A stretch of DNA of 64,000 nt from Melioribacteraceae bacterium (GTDB taxonomy: Bacteria; Bacteroidota; Ignavibacteria; Ignavibacteriales; Melioribacteraceae). Shown here piece after piece: positions 9,242 to 16,706 of this stretch (position 1 is the stretch's first letter; every line of letters begins with the position of its first letter). Below the pieces are notes generated by a model. That model did not search any database. It had not been told where the DNA came from and was given only the letters and a program-made list of their open reading frames with translations. The stretch is from assembly GCA_022181065.1 (NCBI GenBank), contig BQMY01000076.1, positions 121,753 to 185,752 on the forward strand, written 5' to 3'. Position numbers and translations under genes: made by a program.

Positions 9242-9682
9242 TTATGCGGCAAAAGCTTTCAACATCCAGAACGCTTTTTCGAAATGAGCCATCTGCTCTT
9301 CAACATAGCCCAAAGTTACAGGATCATCCATATCATCAGCAATTGATCTTATTTCTTTGAAGTTATTGTAAATCACTTCAAAATCTGCCAAAACATTTTT
9401 AGATACATCGGCAGCGGTAAATTCATTTTTCATCTCTTCCTGAATTGTTGCGTGCTCAAGGTATTCTTTCATGGAAGCTAACGGTTTACCACCTAATTGT
9501 AGAATTCTTTCAGCTACGTCATCATAAATTGTCGCGAATTGTTCGTAATATTCTTCAGTCACCTTGTGAATTTCGAAAAAATGCTTACCGGTAATGTTCC
9601 AGTGATAATTGTGAAGTTTTACATATACTACCTGAATATTTGCCAAACTCTGATTCATTTTCAAAATTAACTGATCTTTCAT
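9242..9682 (-). CDS. dps: Dps family ferritin-like DNA-protection protein
   Basis: Dps forms a 12-subunit shell that oxidises and stores Fe(II) and protects DNA from oxidative damage. The 146 residues carry the intersubunit ferroxidase signature: LHNYHWNITGKHFFEIH at about 22-38, then YDDVAERILQLGG at about 53-65. An AGAGG site precedes the ATG at 9682. The promoter region contains a sigma-54-like -24/-12 element and palindromes shared with the divergent activator gene at 9861, so dps is probably its target. That is unusual for dps, which is commonly under OxyR, PerR or sigma-S control. Confidence 0.92.
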   Translation of the reverse strand: MKDQLILKMNQSLANIQVVYVKLHNYHWNITGKHFFEIHKVTEEYYEQFATIYDDVAERILQLGGKPLASMKEYLEHATIQEEMKNEFTAADVSKNVLADFEVIYNNFKEIRSIADDMDDPVTLGYVEEQMAHFEKAFWMLKAFAA

Positions 9683-9725
9683 TTTTAACCTCTATTTTAT
9701 TATTTAACTGTTTGTATATGTTAAT

Positions 9726-9740
9726 ACAAGGAGTGTGCCA
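9726..9740 (-). promoter_or_regulatory. Candidate sigma-54 promoter of dps
   Basis: On the minus strand TGGCAC (9740-9735), 5 nt, then TTGT (9729-9726). The consensus is TGGCAC-N5-TTGC, so there is one mismatch, in the -12 box. A start near 9714 would leave a leader of about 32 nt before the dps ATG. Confidence 0.6.
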
Positions 9741-9801
9741 ATCCATTATTGTTGCGGTTTTAGCGCATTTACGCACTTTTTTGAATTTTCGATTGCACAA
9801 A

Positions 9802-9856
9802 TAACGAAATATCGTTAGATTAGGGCAACTAAATATCGGTGCAACTATATTTCGGT
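9802..9856. promoter_or_regulatory. Candidate activator sites between dps and the NorR-like gene
   Basis: TAACGAAATATCGTTA (9802-9817) is a palindrome with 6-bp perfect arms. Two related half-sites follow, AAATATCGGT (9831-9840) and ATATTTCGGT (9847-9856). The palindrome lies about 62 bp upstream of the dps -24 box, a workable distance for an enhancer site. The NorR consensus of E. coli (GTCA...TGAC) is not present. Confidence 0.5.
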
Positions 9857-9860
9857 ACTC

Positions 9861-11354
9861 ATGAACCAATCACTAGACTCTGCCCTGTCAATAATCCTTA
9901 ATCCGGAAAGAACAATGGAAATTGTTCTCGAAGCGATTGAGGAACTCGTAGATTACGAATTAGCCGTAGTACTAAGCTACGATGACGATAAAAACCTTAA
10001 AGTTCGACGCGCTCGCGGACCACTTGTTTCCAACAGATTGAAAGATTTTGTTTTATCATTGGATAAACATACGAATATAAAGGAAATTCTATCTAAAGGT
10101 CAAGTTTATCTTTTTGATGATGACCCGGAAGATGGTGATGTGCACATCGATACGTATGATGAGATAATTGATATGCCCGCGGGGCATTCTTGCCTCGTAG
10201 CTCCCTTGAAGATAGAAGATACCACACTCGGAATGCTTACACTTGACCACAGAGAGTGTGATATGTTTACACCACAGATAGTTAAAACTACCGCAACTTT
10301 ATCACGATTGATCTCCCTCGCGCTTGCTCAGTCGCTTGCCGCGGATTCACTAAGAGTTGAAAAAGAAGCACTTCTGCTTGAAAGAAATAACCTCCTCAGC
10401 GAAATGCCCAATGAATTAAAAAATATGATCGGTAGTTCCAAAAGCTGGCTAAGGGCACTTGAAAAAATTAAACTCGCTGCTCCTTCCGATATAACTGTGA
10501 TGATCAATGGAGAAACGGGAACCGGAAAGGAAAAAGCCGCACGGGCAATACACAGTTTATCGCACAGATCAAACAGACCTTTCGTTGCGCTCAACTGTAC
10601 CACTTTAACTGCTTCCCTCGCGGAAAGTGAACTTTTTGGTCATGAAAAAGGCGCGTTTACAGGAGCGGTTTCACAACGGAAAGGAAGATTTGAAATAGCC
10701 AACACAGGCACCTTGTTTCTCGATGAGATTGGTGATATGCCCCTTGAAGTTCAACCAAAACTACTGCGCGCGCTCCAGGAGGGTACATTTGAACGGGTTG
10801 GTGGCGAAAAACAGATCCAGGCGGATGTCAGGATTGTCTGCGCTACTAATAAAGATCTTGAAAAAGCTGTTAAGGACGGTGAGTTCAGGGAAGACCTGTA
10901 CTACCGCTTGAATGTATTTCCGGTGGTTTTACCACCTCTGCGCGAAAGAGAAAATGATGTTTTACTTCTCGCTGATTTCTTTCTTGGTGAAATAGCTCGC
11001 AAACGGGGATTGGATAAATTCAAAATAACTTCTGAAGCGGCGGCATATCTTCGCGAGAATCCCTGGAAAGGAAATGTGAGAGAGTTGCAAAATACTCTCG
11101 AAAGGGCAACGGTGCTTTCAGGTAACAGTTATATTGAACTTGTTCATCTTCTTCCTCCCGAGAGAAAAAACAGTAGTAAAAAAAGCGGCATTGCCAACCA
11201 TACAGAAACACTCGATGAAACAATCGCCAATCATATCAAAAAAGTTCTGGAAGTTACAGATGGTAAAATTTACGGTGAGGATGGAGCGGCAAAATTACTC
11301 GGGTTAAAACCAACAACACTGCAGAGTAAAATGAAAAAGCTGGGGATTAAATAA
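9861..11354 (+). CDS. NorR-like sigma-54 activator (GAF-AAA+-Fis)
   Basis: An enhancer-binding protein of 497 residues. A GAF sensor occupies about 8-160, and a AAA+ domain about 185-420 contains Walker A GETGTGKE, the sigma-54 loop GAFTGA and the Walker B region LFLDEIGD. A Fis-type helix-turn-helix lies at about 455-497. The GAF domain resembles E. coli NorR: D97, C111 (in GHSC) and D129 (in LTLD) have the same mutual spacing as the NorR iron ligands D99, C113 and D131. The other reported ligands, R75 and D96, are not obviously conserved. NorR senses nitric oxide through a mononuclear iron. Here the divergent neighbour is dps, so an iron, NO or redox stress switch is inferred. Confidence 0.85.
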   Translation: MNQSLDSALSIILNPERTMEIVLEAIEELVDYELAVVLSYDDDKNLKVRRARGPLVSNRLKDFVLSLDKHTNIKEILSKGQVYLFDDDPEDGDVHIDTYDEIIDMPAGHSCLVAPLKIEDTTLGMLTLDHRECDMFTPQIVKTTATLSRLISLALAQSLAADSLRVEKEALLLERNNLLSEMPNELKNMIGSSKSWLRALEKIKLAAPSDITVMINGETGTGKEKAARAIHSLSHRSNRPFVALNCTTLTASLAESELFGHEKGAFTGAVSQRKGRFEIANTGTLFLDEIGDMPLEVQPKLLRALQEGTFERVGGEKQIQADVRIVCATNKDLEKAVKDGEFREDLYYRLNVFPVVLPPLRERENDVLLLADFFLGEIARKRGLDKFKITSEAAAYLRENPWKGNVRELQNTLERATVLSGNSYIELVHLLPPERKNSSKKSGIANHTETLDETIANHIKKVLEVTDGKIYGEDGAAKLLGLKPTTLQSKMKKLGIK

Positions 11355-11356
11355 GG

Positions 11357-11857
11357 CTAAAAATAATGTCCGTTGTATTGCGTGGCGCTTATACTTTTAC
11401 TAATATTTTTTTTGGGAGAAGTACCATCAATATAATTTTTCAGTATTACATGTATCGATTTAAGCACAGTTTTATCAGGCATGAGGGATACTGCTTTTTT
11501 GAAGTAAAAAAATGACTTGTTTACATCACAGTAAAGCCATAATATTCCAAGTTTTTCATATTCAAACATTAATTCATCTTTGCTATTATCCGAGTTCTCA
11601 AGATCATAAATCAGCTCCGGACAAGGGCAGTCATCATCGATAGGATCAGTATTGATAATAAACTCGATGTCATCTTTTATCAGGGAAAGAAATGTTGGAA
11701 GAGCCTGTTCAATCTTTCCGGTTTGAGTGTAACAGACAATCAACTTCTTCTTGATTGATTTATTATCGGGGTATTTCCTCAGGCATGATTCAAGTACCGG
11801 TTCCGCCAACTCATATTTTCGAGCCATGAAGTATTGATTTCCAAGCATTTCGCTCAT
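11357..11857 (-). CDS. Small TPR-like protein of unknown function
   Basis: The 166 residues include TPR-like helical pairs (ARKYELAEPVLESCLRKYP, CYTQTGKIEQALPTFLSLI, and YFKKAVSLMPDKTVL near the C-terminus). A central acidic stretch contains DPIDDDCPCPEL. There is no signal peptide and no catalytic motif. A good GAGGAAATT site precedes the ATG at 11857. The gene is convergent with the NorR-like gene, with only two bases between the stops and no terminator. Function unknown. Confidence 0.6.
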   Translation of the reverse strand: MSEMLGNQYFMARKYELAEPVLESCLRKYPDNKSIKKKLIVCYTQTGKIEQALPTFLSLIKDDIEFIINTDPIDDDCPCPELIYDLENSDNSKDELMFEYEKLGILWLYCDVNKSFFYFKKAVSLMPDKTVLKSIHVILKNYIDGTSPKKNISKSISATQYNGHYF

Positions 11858-12000
11858 TACAAATTTCCTCTGATCAACCGGTTTGAATTTTTATGAATAT
11901 AAAATAATATATCTTGATCTGCTATTGTATATAAAAATAAAACAATTATCAACAATAGAAATTGGAGGAGAAATATTTCTCCCCCAATTATTTATCAATA

Positions 12001-12993
12001 TTAGTTACCTGTTTCGTAATCATATCCCATGATATAATGACCATCAAAGTGAGTCATGTCATGAGTTAGCATCCAGTCATAGTTCATTGTGTTAACGCCG
12101 AAAAGTAAAGATTTCGCGTCATAACCCAATGCTTTAAGGAAAGCCGCGACGTGAGCTGAAGTCTGACCTGTATAGCAGTAAACTACGATAGTTTTGTCAG
12201 TTGGAAGCGTATTTAGATCTGTTGCCAATTTGAATGATTCTTTCGGAGTGTACTGGATTGCTCCGGGAATATGACCGAGATCATAGTGCGCCTGTGACCA
12301 GTAGTTAACTATATAATAGTCTGATGGATTTGCAGTTACAGAACTGTAGCTAATTTTTACATCACCGAAAGGATCAGCCGCTCCTAACATTGCGTCAATG
12401 CGCGCGTCAAGAATTTCTTCACCTGTAGTTTTACCTGTAGATAAAGTTGGAAGATCACCGGCTACGTTTTTAGCTGTAGCTGTTGTAACAAATCCTGTAA
12501 AGTTGTTACCAATATTGTTTGACCAAGATTTGGAAAGTTCATCGTTCCAGCTGTTCATACCCCATTTAAGGTCTTTAACATTGCTGTAACCTTTCATTCT
12601 AAGAAGTGAAGTTGCATAACCGGCTGTCTGTCCGGAATAGCAAGCTATAACAACAACAGATTTTGATGACAAATTATTGTTTTCGTAATAGTCAACAACA
12701 TCTTTGAGAGTAACGTTTACAGCACCCGGGATATGACCAATTGCGAAATCTGCCGCTGCGCGAATATCAATTACAACCTGAGCAGGATCGCCAACCATAC
12801 CTTTAACAGCGTCAGCAGTTATCATAGCTGGTGCATAAGTATTTATAAAATCGCCATTATCTTCAAGATATTTTGCAAGAACTTCTGATTCATTAACACC
12901 TTCTTCTGTTGTTACCGGGTCATCTTCATCAGAACATCCAACAAAAAGGATAGGCAAGATAAGCAATAGATAAAATAATTTACGTAGATACAT
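12001..12993 (-). CDS. Tandem rhodanese-domain lipoprotein
   Basis: A 330-residue exported protein. It has a lipoprotein signal peptide ending in LFVGCSDEDD, so it is probably membrane anchored. Two rhodanese domains follow, each with an intact active-site cysteine: CYSGQTA (about residue 117) and CYTGQTS (about residue 274). It lies 38 nt downstream of a multiheme cytochrome gene and shares its sigma-54 promoter. A rhodanese-like lipoprotein next to multiheme cytochromes resembles, from memory, ExtH in the Geobacter sulfurreducens ext clusters. Extracytoplasmic sulfur, selenium or tellurium chemistry coupled to electron transfer is plausible but inferred. Confidence 0.85.
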   Translation of the reverse strand: MYLRKLFYLLLILPILFVGCSDEDDPVTTEEGVNESEVLAKYLEDNGDFINTYAPAMITADAVKGMVGDPAQVVIDIRAAADFAIGHIPGAVNVTLKDVVDYYENNNLSSKSVVVIACYSGQTAGYATSLLRMKGYSNVKDLKWGMNSWNDELSKSWSNNIGNNFTGFVTTATAKNVAGDLPTLSTGKTTGEEILDARIDAMLGAADPFGDVKISYSSVTANPSDYYIVNYWSQAHYDLGHIPGAIQYTPKESFKLATDLNTLPTDKTIVVYCYTGQTSAHVAAFLKALGYDAKSLLFGVNTMNYDWMLTHDMTHFDGHYIMGYDYETGN

Positions 12994-13031
12994 TTTTAAC
13001 TCCTGTATGATTAGTTAAGTTTCTTTTTAAT

Positions 13032-14417
13032 TTATAATCCCCAGCTTGAAGGAAGTTTTCCGTCAACAACGATATCCTTGTTGGCTTCAATTTCCCAATC
13101 CTGAAGATCTGATTCGAATAGATAAAATTCTTTATTATAAACTGTGTCAGCTTCAACTCTTATATGGCAGCCATAAAAACATGTTGTATAAGGGTCACCA
13201 TTTTCATCTGCTGTTCTGGTTGTCCATCTCTGTATGTTATGAGGTGTAGAATATTTGTAAGTTGGTCTTACAGCGAAATCAGGCATAGCATCAACTCCGT
13301 AAACATCCCAGCTATCAGGCGCCATTAGTGACTGGCGAACTGTTACCATGCTGTAAGGTTTTATATCCGGTAGTGGATTGATAGCAATTTTAAATTTGAG
13401 ATGTGATTCTACTCTTGCGCCTTCAGCTCCAATATGGCAGCTGCCGCAGTTATTATAATCCTGTGAGTGACATGTATTACAGTTCAAATCATCCATATGA
13501 ACAGAGTGGAAAGTATTTGATCCTGCTACATCTGTATGACAGTCAACACATTCCGGTTTGTTAGATAATTTGTAACGCTGGTCATGATACTCGCCGTCAC
13601 CATGAAGTTCTTCACCCGAATGACATTGTGTACATTCGAAACCCGCTTTGGAATAATGAACATCTGGTTTTGTACCCGCTGCAATTCCGAAATACGCGTG
13701 TCCGCCACGACTCGAGTGACATGCAGTACAGTTGTCGCGCATATCAGGTTTACGGTTAAATTTGTGCGATTTGTACAAACCGCCACCGCCCGCAGGAGGA
13801 CGATTAATATGACAATCACCGCAAGTACCGTGGCATGTTGAGCAATTCTGATCATAAGCGTGTTTAAGTTCGTCTGGTAACTGGTCAAATTTATCGGGTC
13901 CTGTACCCAAACCGTACCTCAGGGTCAACATACTTTTCTGTCCCCAGCCATTAGCATGGAGGTTGTTGTGAGCGCGTTCATAAATATCTGCATGACAAAC
14001 GCCGCATTTTTCATCAGCGTGTGTTGAAGGCTTCTGAATAAAATCATTTGAATGCGCCATTTCCTTATCGGAAGTACCGTTAACACCATTATGGCAATAA
14101 GTACATTCCAATCTTCCATGGATATCAGCTTTAAATTCCTGGTAATCTGAACTTGAGGTACTCAAATAAACTCTGTCGTATGGCTCATAATGAGGAGCAT
14201 CACCGCCGCAACCATGCCCGCCGCCGGTTGAGGGATCATCAGGGGAATAAACATCCTGAAGAACGTCATAGTTAGTATGGCATCCTTCGCAAGAGTTGAT
14301 CGCCCTGTCGCTTTCTGTAACTGTATCAACAATAAGCTCATCCTTATCTTCCGAGCATGCGGAAAAAACAATAGCGAAACTTAATGCCACAAGAAGATAT
14401 AAAAGTATGTTTTTCAT
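13032..14417 (-). CDS. Multiheme c-type cytochrome lipoprotein (about 11 hemes)
   Basis: The 461-residue protein has a lipoprotein signal (FAIVFSACSEDK). It has ten CXXCH heme sites: CEGCH, CTYCH, CGVCH, CSTCH, CGDCH, CTACH, CTQCH, CVDCH, CNTCH and CGSCH. An eleventh, CX3CH-type site (CFYGCH) is near the C-terminus. Lipid anchoring plus many hemes fits an envelope or outer-surface electron carrier. A near-perfect sigma-54 promoter lies 43-57 bp upstream of the ATG, and palindromes matching those around the PAS-type activator gene are just beyond it. It forms an operon with the tandem-rhodanese lipoprotein. The terminal electron acceptor or donor cannot be read from the sequence. Confidence 0.9.
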   Translation of the reverse strand: MKNILLYLLVALSFAIVFSACSEDKDELIVDTVTESDRAINSCEGCHTNYDVLQDVYSPDDPSTGGGHGCGGDAPHYEPYDRVYLSTSSSDYQEFKADIHGRLECTYCHNGVNGTSDKEMAHSNDFIQKPSTHADEKCGVCHADIYERAHNNLHANGWGQKSMLTLRYGLGTGPDKFDQLPDELKHAYDQNCSTCHGTCGDCHINRPPAGGGGLYKSHKFNRKPDMRDNCTACHSSRGGHAYFGIAAGTKPDVHYSKAGFECTQCHSGEELHGDGEYHDQRYKLSNKPECVDCHTDVAGSNTFHSVHMDDLNCNTCHSQDYNNCGSCHIGAEGARVESHLKFKIAINPLPDIKPYSMVTVRQSLMAPDSWDVYGVDAMPDFAVRPTYKYSTPHNIQRWTTRTADENGDPYTTCFYGCHIRVEADTVYNKEFYLFESDLQDWEIEANKDIVVDGKLPSSWGL

Positions 14418-14459
14418 AGTTGTTCCTTCTGTTCCAAAAGTTATATCATAACTAATTGA

Positions 14460-14474
14460 GCAAATAGAGTGCCA
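14460..14474 (-). promoter_or_regulatory. Sigma-54 promoter of the cytochrome-rhodanese operon
   Basis: On the minus strand TGGCAC (14474-14469), 5 nt, then TTGC (14463-14460): a perfect -24/-12 match with correct spacing. It ends 43 bp upstream of the ATG at 14417. Confidence 0.85.
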
Positions 14475-14527
14475 AAAGTGGATAATAATGTTTTTTAAGC
14501 ATTTAAGGTGTGTTTATTCAAAGAGGT

Positions 14528-14640
14528 GAAACACTACGTTTCATGTTGTGACGAATAGATGTGACTTCCTTCGAATTCACGTTGTTTTGCGAATTATTTC
14601 ACGATTGAAACACGTTGTTTCATATTGAAACACATGAAAC
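14528..14640. promoter_or_regulatory. Upstream activator palindromes, set 1
   Basis: GAAAC-ACTAC-GTTTC (14528-14542) and GAAAC-ACGTT-GTTTC (14607-14621) are inverted repeats with a 5-nt spacer. Two direct half-sites GAAAC follow at 14627 and 14636. They lie about 54 and 133 bp upstream of the -24 box at 14474, as expected of enhancer sites for a sigma-54 activator. Confidence 0.75.
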
Positions 14641-14649
14641 ACCTTTTGA

Positions 14650-14677
14650 TAAATCAAAGGGTCGCAAAAGCGACCCT
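14650..14677 (-). terminator. Probable terminator of the small transcript
   Basis: AGGGTCGC (14658-14665) pairs with GCGACCCT (14670-14677) around AAAA. On the minus strand the stem is followed by a short T-rich TTTGATTT, a weak but plausible terminator tract. Confidence 0.55.
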
Positions 14678-14804
14678 CATCATATCAGGAGTAAAGCAGA
14701 TTTTTCTTACCTGAATCTGCTTCATATATTTTTAACCTACCCAAGTTAAAGTACAAGATACCTTCAATTCTTTTCGAGTTATTTCAACAGTAATTGTTTA
14801 ACAA
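14654..14804 (-). ncRNA. Candidate sigma-54-driven small transcript
   Basis: Predicted from the promoter at 14815-14830 (start near 14804) to the hairpin at 14658-14677, about 150 nt. It contains a second hairpin: on the minus strand the arms are AAGCAGATT and AATCTGCTT (14694-14722). No annotated gene lies between this promoter and the terminator. A 23-codon frame (ATG at 14725, TGA at 14654-14656; MKQIQVRKIC...) has a weak GGTAGG site upstream, so a leader peptide or tiny protein is also possible. It may instead be an attenuated leader of the cytochrome operon. Confidence 0.45.
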
Positions 14805-14814
14805 AAAAAAGGGA

Positions 14815-14830
14815 TGCAACAAAAGTGCCA
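14815..14830 (-). promoter_or_regulatory. Second sigma-54 promoter with no annotated gene downstream
   Basis: On the minus strand TGGCAC (14830-14825), 5 nt (TTTTG), then TTGCA (14819-14815): a perfect consensus. The next protein gene on this strand starts about 400 nt away and has its own sigma-54 promoter. Confidence 0.8.
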
Positions 14831-14908
14831 CTTGCTATTACAGAGATCAAATAATACAAAGCAGGTTTTCAGGTGAGGAGAAATATAAATTATAAGGAAT
14901 GGTATTAT

Positions 14909-14965
14909 GAAACGGTTGTTTCATAATTTGCGAAACATAGTGGTTCAGATGAAACAATCGGTTTC
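14909..14965. promoter_or_regulatory. Upstream activator palindromes, set 2
   Basis: GAAAC-GGTT-GTTTC (14909-14922, 4-nt spacer) and GAAAC-AATCG-GTTTC (14951-14965, 5-nt spacer) lie about 79 and 121 bp upstream of the -24 box at 14830. The second ends 1 nt before the stop codon of the activator gene. Confidence 0.75.
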
Positions 14966-14966
14966 G

Positions 14967-16298
14967 TTAATCGAGCCCATACTTTTTAAGTTTTCGCCAG
15001 AGTGTGGTTCTGCCCACGCCAATAAGTTCAGCCGCCTTCGATTTGTTCCAGTGAACCTCTTCAAGTATTCTGATCAGCTCCCGTTTTTCAGGCAGAACAT
15101 CATATTCAGGCTGTGTTTCCGCCTTCCGGGTCACTATTTCCTTGCAGTCGCAAATTTGACGAGGAAGTTTTTCTGCGGTCAGTTTTTGTCCGGCTGATGT
15201 TCTCACAAACATAAACTCAAGAACATTCTCCAATTCACGTACATTACCGCCCCAGTAGTAAGCCAGCATTTTTTCCATTGTTTCATCATCTAATTCAGTA
15301 ATATGCTTTTTGTATATTATGGAAAACTTGGCTAAAAAATGTTCAATAAGTAGTGGTATATCTTCCACCCTTTCTCTCAAAGGAGGTACATGAATTGGTA
15401 TAACATTCAATCTGTAGTATAGGTCTTCGCGGAATGTACCATTTTTCAATGCTTTATCTATATCAATATTGGTAGCCGCAATAACTCTTACGTCAACCTT
15501 TCTCGTTTTCGATTCACCAATTCTCTCAAAGGTACCTTCCTGTAAAACACGCAAAAGCTGTATCTGCATCTGAAGCGGCATTTCAGCTACTTCATCAAGA
15601 AAAAGTGTACCCTTGTCAGCCAGCTCAAAGCGGCCTGGTCTATCTTTCACCGCATCTGTAAACGCGCCTTTAACATGACCAAAAAGCTCACTTCCAAGAA
15701 GGTTTTCAGGGAATACCGCACAGTTGATCTTCAGAAATGATTGGTTGGCGCGCGCCGATGCTTTAACAATGGCATTAGCTATCATCTCCTTACCCGTTCC
15801 TGATTCACCGTGAATTAGTATCGTCGCGGATGAATCGGATACTTCACGGATAAGCTCAAAAATTTCGCGCATTTTTTTGCCATGCCCAATTACCCCGTGG
15901 AATTGCTTTTCTTTGGTTATCTTACTTTTTATTTTTTCAAGTTCACTCAAATCACGAAAGGATATTACTCCCCCGACCGGCTCCTGTGCTTCACTGTATA
16001 AAACCGCGCTATTAAGCTTGATCGGTATTTTTTCGCCGGTTCTCGATACAATTTTACTCTCAAAATCATAGAGGTTTTTTGTTGATTTTAGCACCAACGC
16101 AATTGGGCAATCGCTAAAACAAAGCTCCGACTTAAAGACATGTTTGCAATATTTGCCTATAACATCATCCCTGTTGTAACCTGTGATTTTTTCGGCAGCC
16201 TTGTTGAAAAAGTTGATCTTGAAGTTCTTGTCAACCGTAAAAAGACCTTCGCCGAGAGAATCGAGTATTTCGCTTTTATATACAGTATCTAGTGGCAT
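14967..16298 (-). CDS. PAS-type sigma-54 activator (PAS-AAA+-Fis)
   Basis: An enhancer-binding regulator of 444 residues. A PAS domain occupies about 8-115, a AAA+ domain about 135-365 has Walker A GESGTGKE and LFLDEVAE, and a Fis-type helix-turn-helix ends the protein (NKSKAAELIGVGRTTLWRKL). The sigma-54 contact loop reads GAFTDA instead of GAFTGA. The PAS domain has a cysteine pattern C51-x8-C60-x3-C64-P that could bind a cofactor or sense redox. The ATG at 16298 is preferred over 16322 because a GAAAC-N5-GTTTC palindrome (16316-16330) overlaps the longer start. It most likely controls the cytochrome-rhodanese operon and the small transcript downstream. Confidence 0.88.
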   Translation of the reverse strand: MPLDTVYKSEILDSLGEGLFTVDKNFKINFFNKAAEKITGYNRDDVIGKYCKHVFKSELCFSDCPIALVLKSTKNLYDFESKIVSRTGEKIPIKLNSAVLYSEAQEPVGGVISFRDLSELEKIKSKITKEKQFHGVIGHGKKMREIFELIREVSDSSATILIHGESGTGKEMIANAIVKASARANQSFLKINCAVFPENLLGSELFGHVKGAFTDAVKDRPGRFELADKGTLFLDEVAEMPLQMQIQLLRVLQEGTFERIGESKTRKVDVRVIAATNIDIDKALKNGTFREDLYYRLNVIPIHVPPLRERVEDIPLLIEHFLAKFSIIYKKHITELDDETMEKMLAYYWGGNVRELENVLEFMFVRTSAGQKLTAEKLPRQICDCKEIVTRKAETQPEYDVLPEKRELIRILEEVHWNKSKAAELIGVGRTTLWRKLKKYGLD

Positions 16299-16315
16299 GG
16301 TTCCATAATAAAAAT

Positions 16316-16330
16316 GAAACAAAATGTTTC
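16316..16330. promoter_or_regulatory. Palindrome upstream of the PAS activator gene
   Basis: GAAAC-AAAAT-GTTTC matches the sites at 14528, 14607 and 14951. It lies 18 bp before the chosen start, where binding would hinder transcription or translation, so negative autoregulation is the likeliest role. No sigma-54 promoter is seen for this gene. Confidence 0.65.
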
Positions 16331-16422
16331 TTTAACAAAGATATTACGAAGTCAATAATGTGTCAAATTAATTCGGAGTACTTAATACGATTTTCGGGTG
16401 CTGACGCAGGCAAGAGGAAGCT

Positions 16423-16620
16423 GAGATTGTTAAAAACCTAGTTGTTGATTTTCAAGTCCCCCTTTTGAAGGGTGAAATCACACCGCCATCGGCCGATTTT
16501 GTGATGGGGGATGACTAAAAGTCACAAAAAGTGTAATAAATCATCCTCCGTCTTCCGACTTAAGTCGGAATCCACCTCCTTCCAAGGAGGACTCTGTAAC
16601 GAAATGACTCTGTCAACAAA
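16423..16620 (-). repeat. 198-bp dispersed repeat R1, copy B
   Basis: Reverse complement of the element at 7413-7610, same length. The ends are GATTGTTAAAAA at the left and TGTCAACAAA at the right. Internal palindromes include GATTCCGACTTAAGTCGGAATC (seen as arms GATTCCGACTT/AAGTCGGAATC at about 16556-16573) and CCTCCTTCCAAGGAGG. It fills most of the gap between the activator gene and the cytochrome operon. Nothing in it looks coding. Confidence 0.8.
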
Positions 16621-16623
16621 CGT

Positions 16624-16651
16624 ACAAAACCCCCGAAAACGGGGGTTTTGT
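16624..16651. terminator. Bidirectional terminator after the porin-cytochrome operon
   Basis: ACAAAACCCCC (16624-16634) pairs with GGGGGTTTTGT (16641-16651). It closes the minus-strand operon ending at 16707 and separates it from repeat R1. Confidence 0.8.
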
Positions 16652-16706
16652 GTTCAATTATCTATTTTATTAAAGATTAACTTAACTCATGTTAACGGGT
16701 TAAGTC

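Noticed and set aside
13526..13888. 120-codon frame overlapping the multiheme cytochrome in another frame
   Set aside because: The cytochrome frame has ordered CXXCH sites; the alternative is a low-information shadow.
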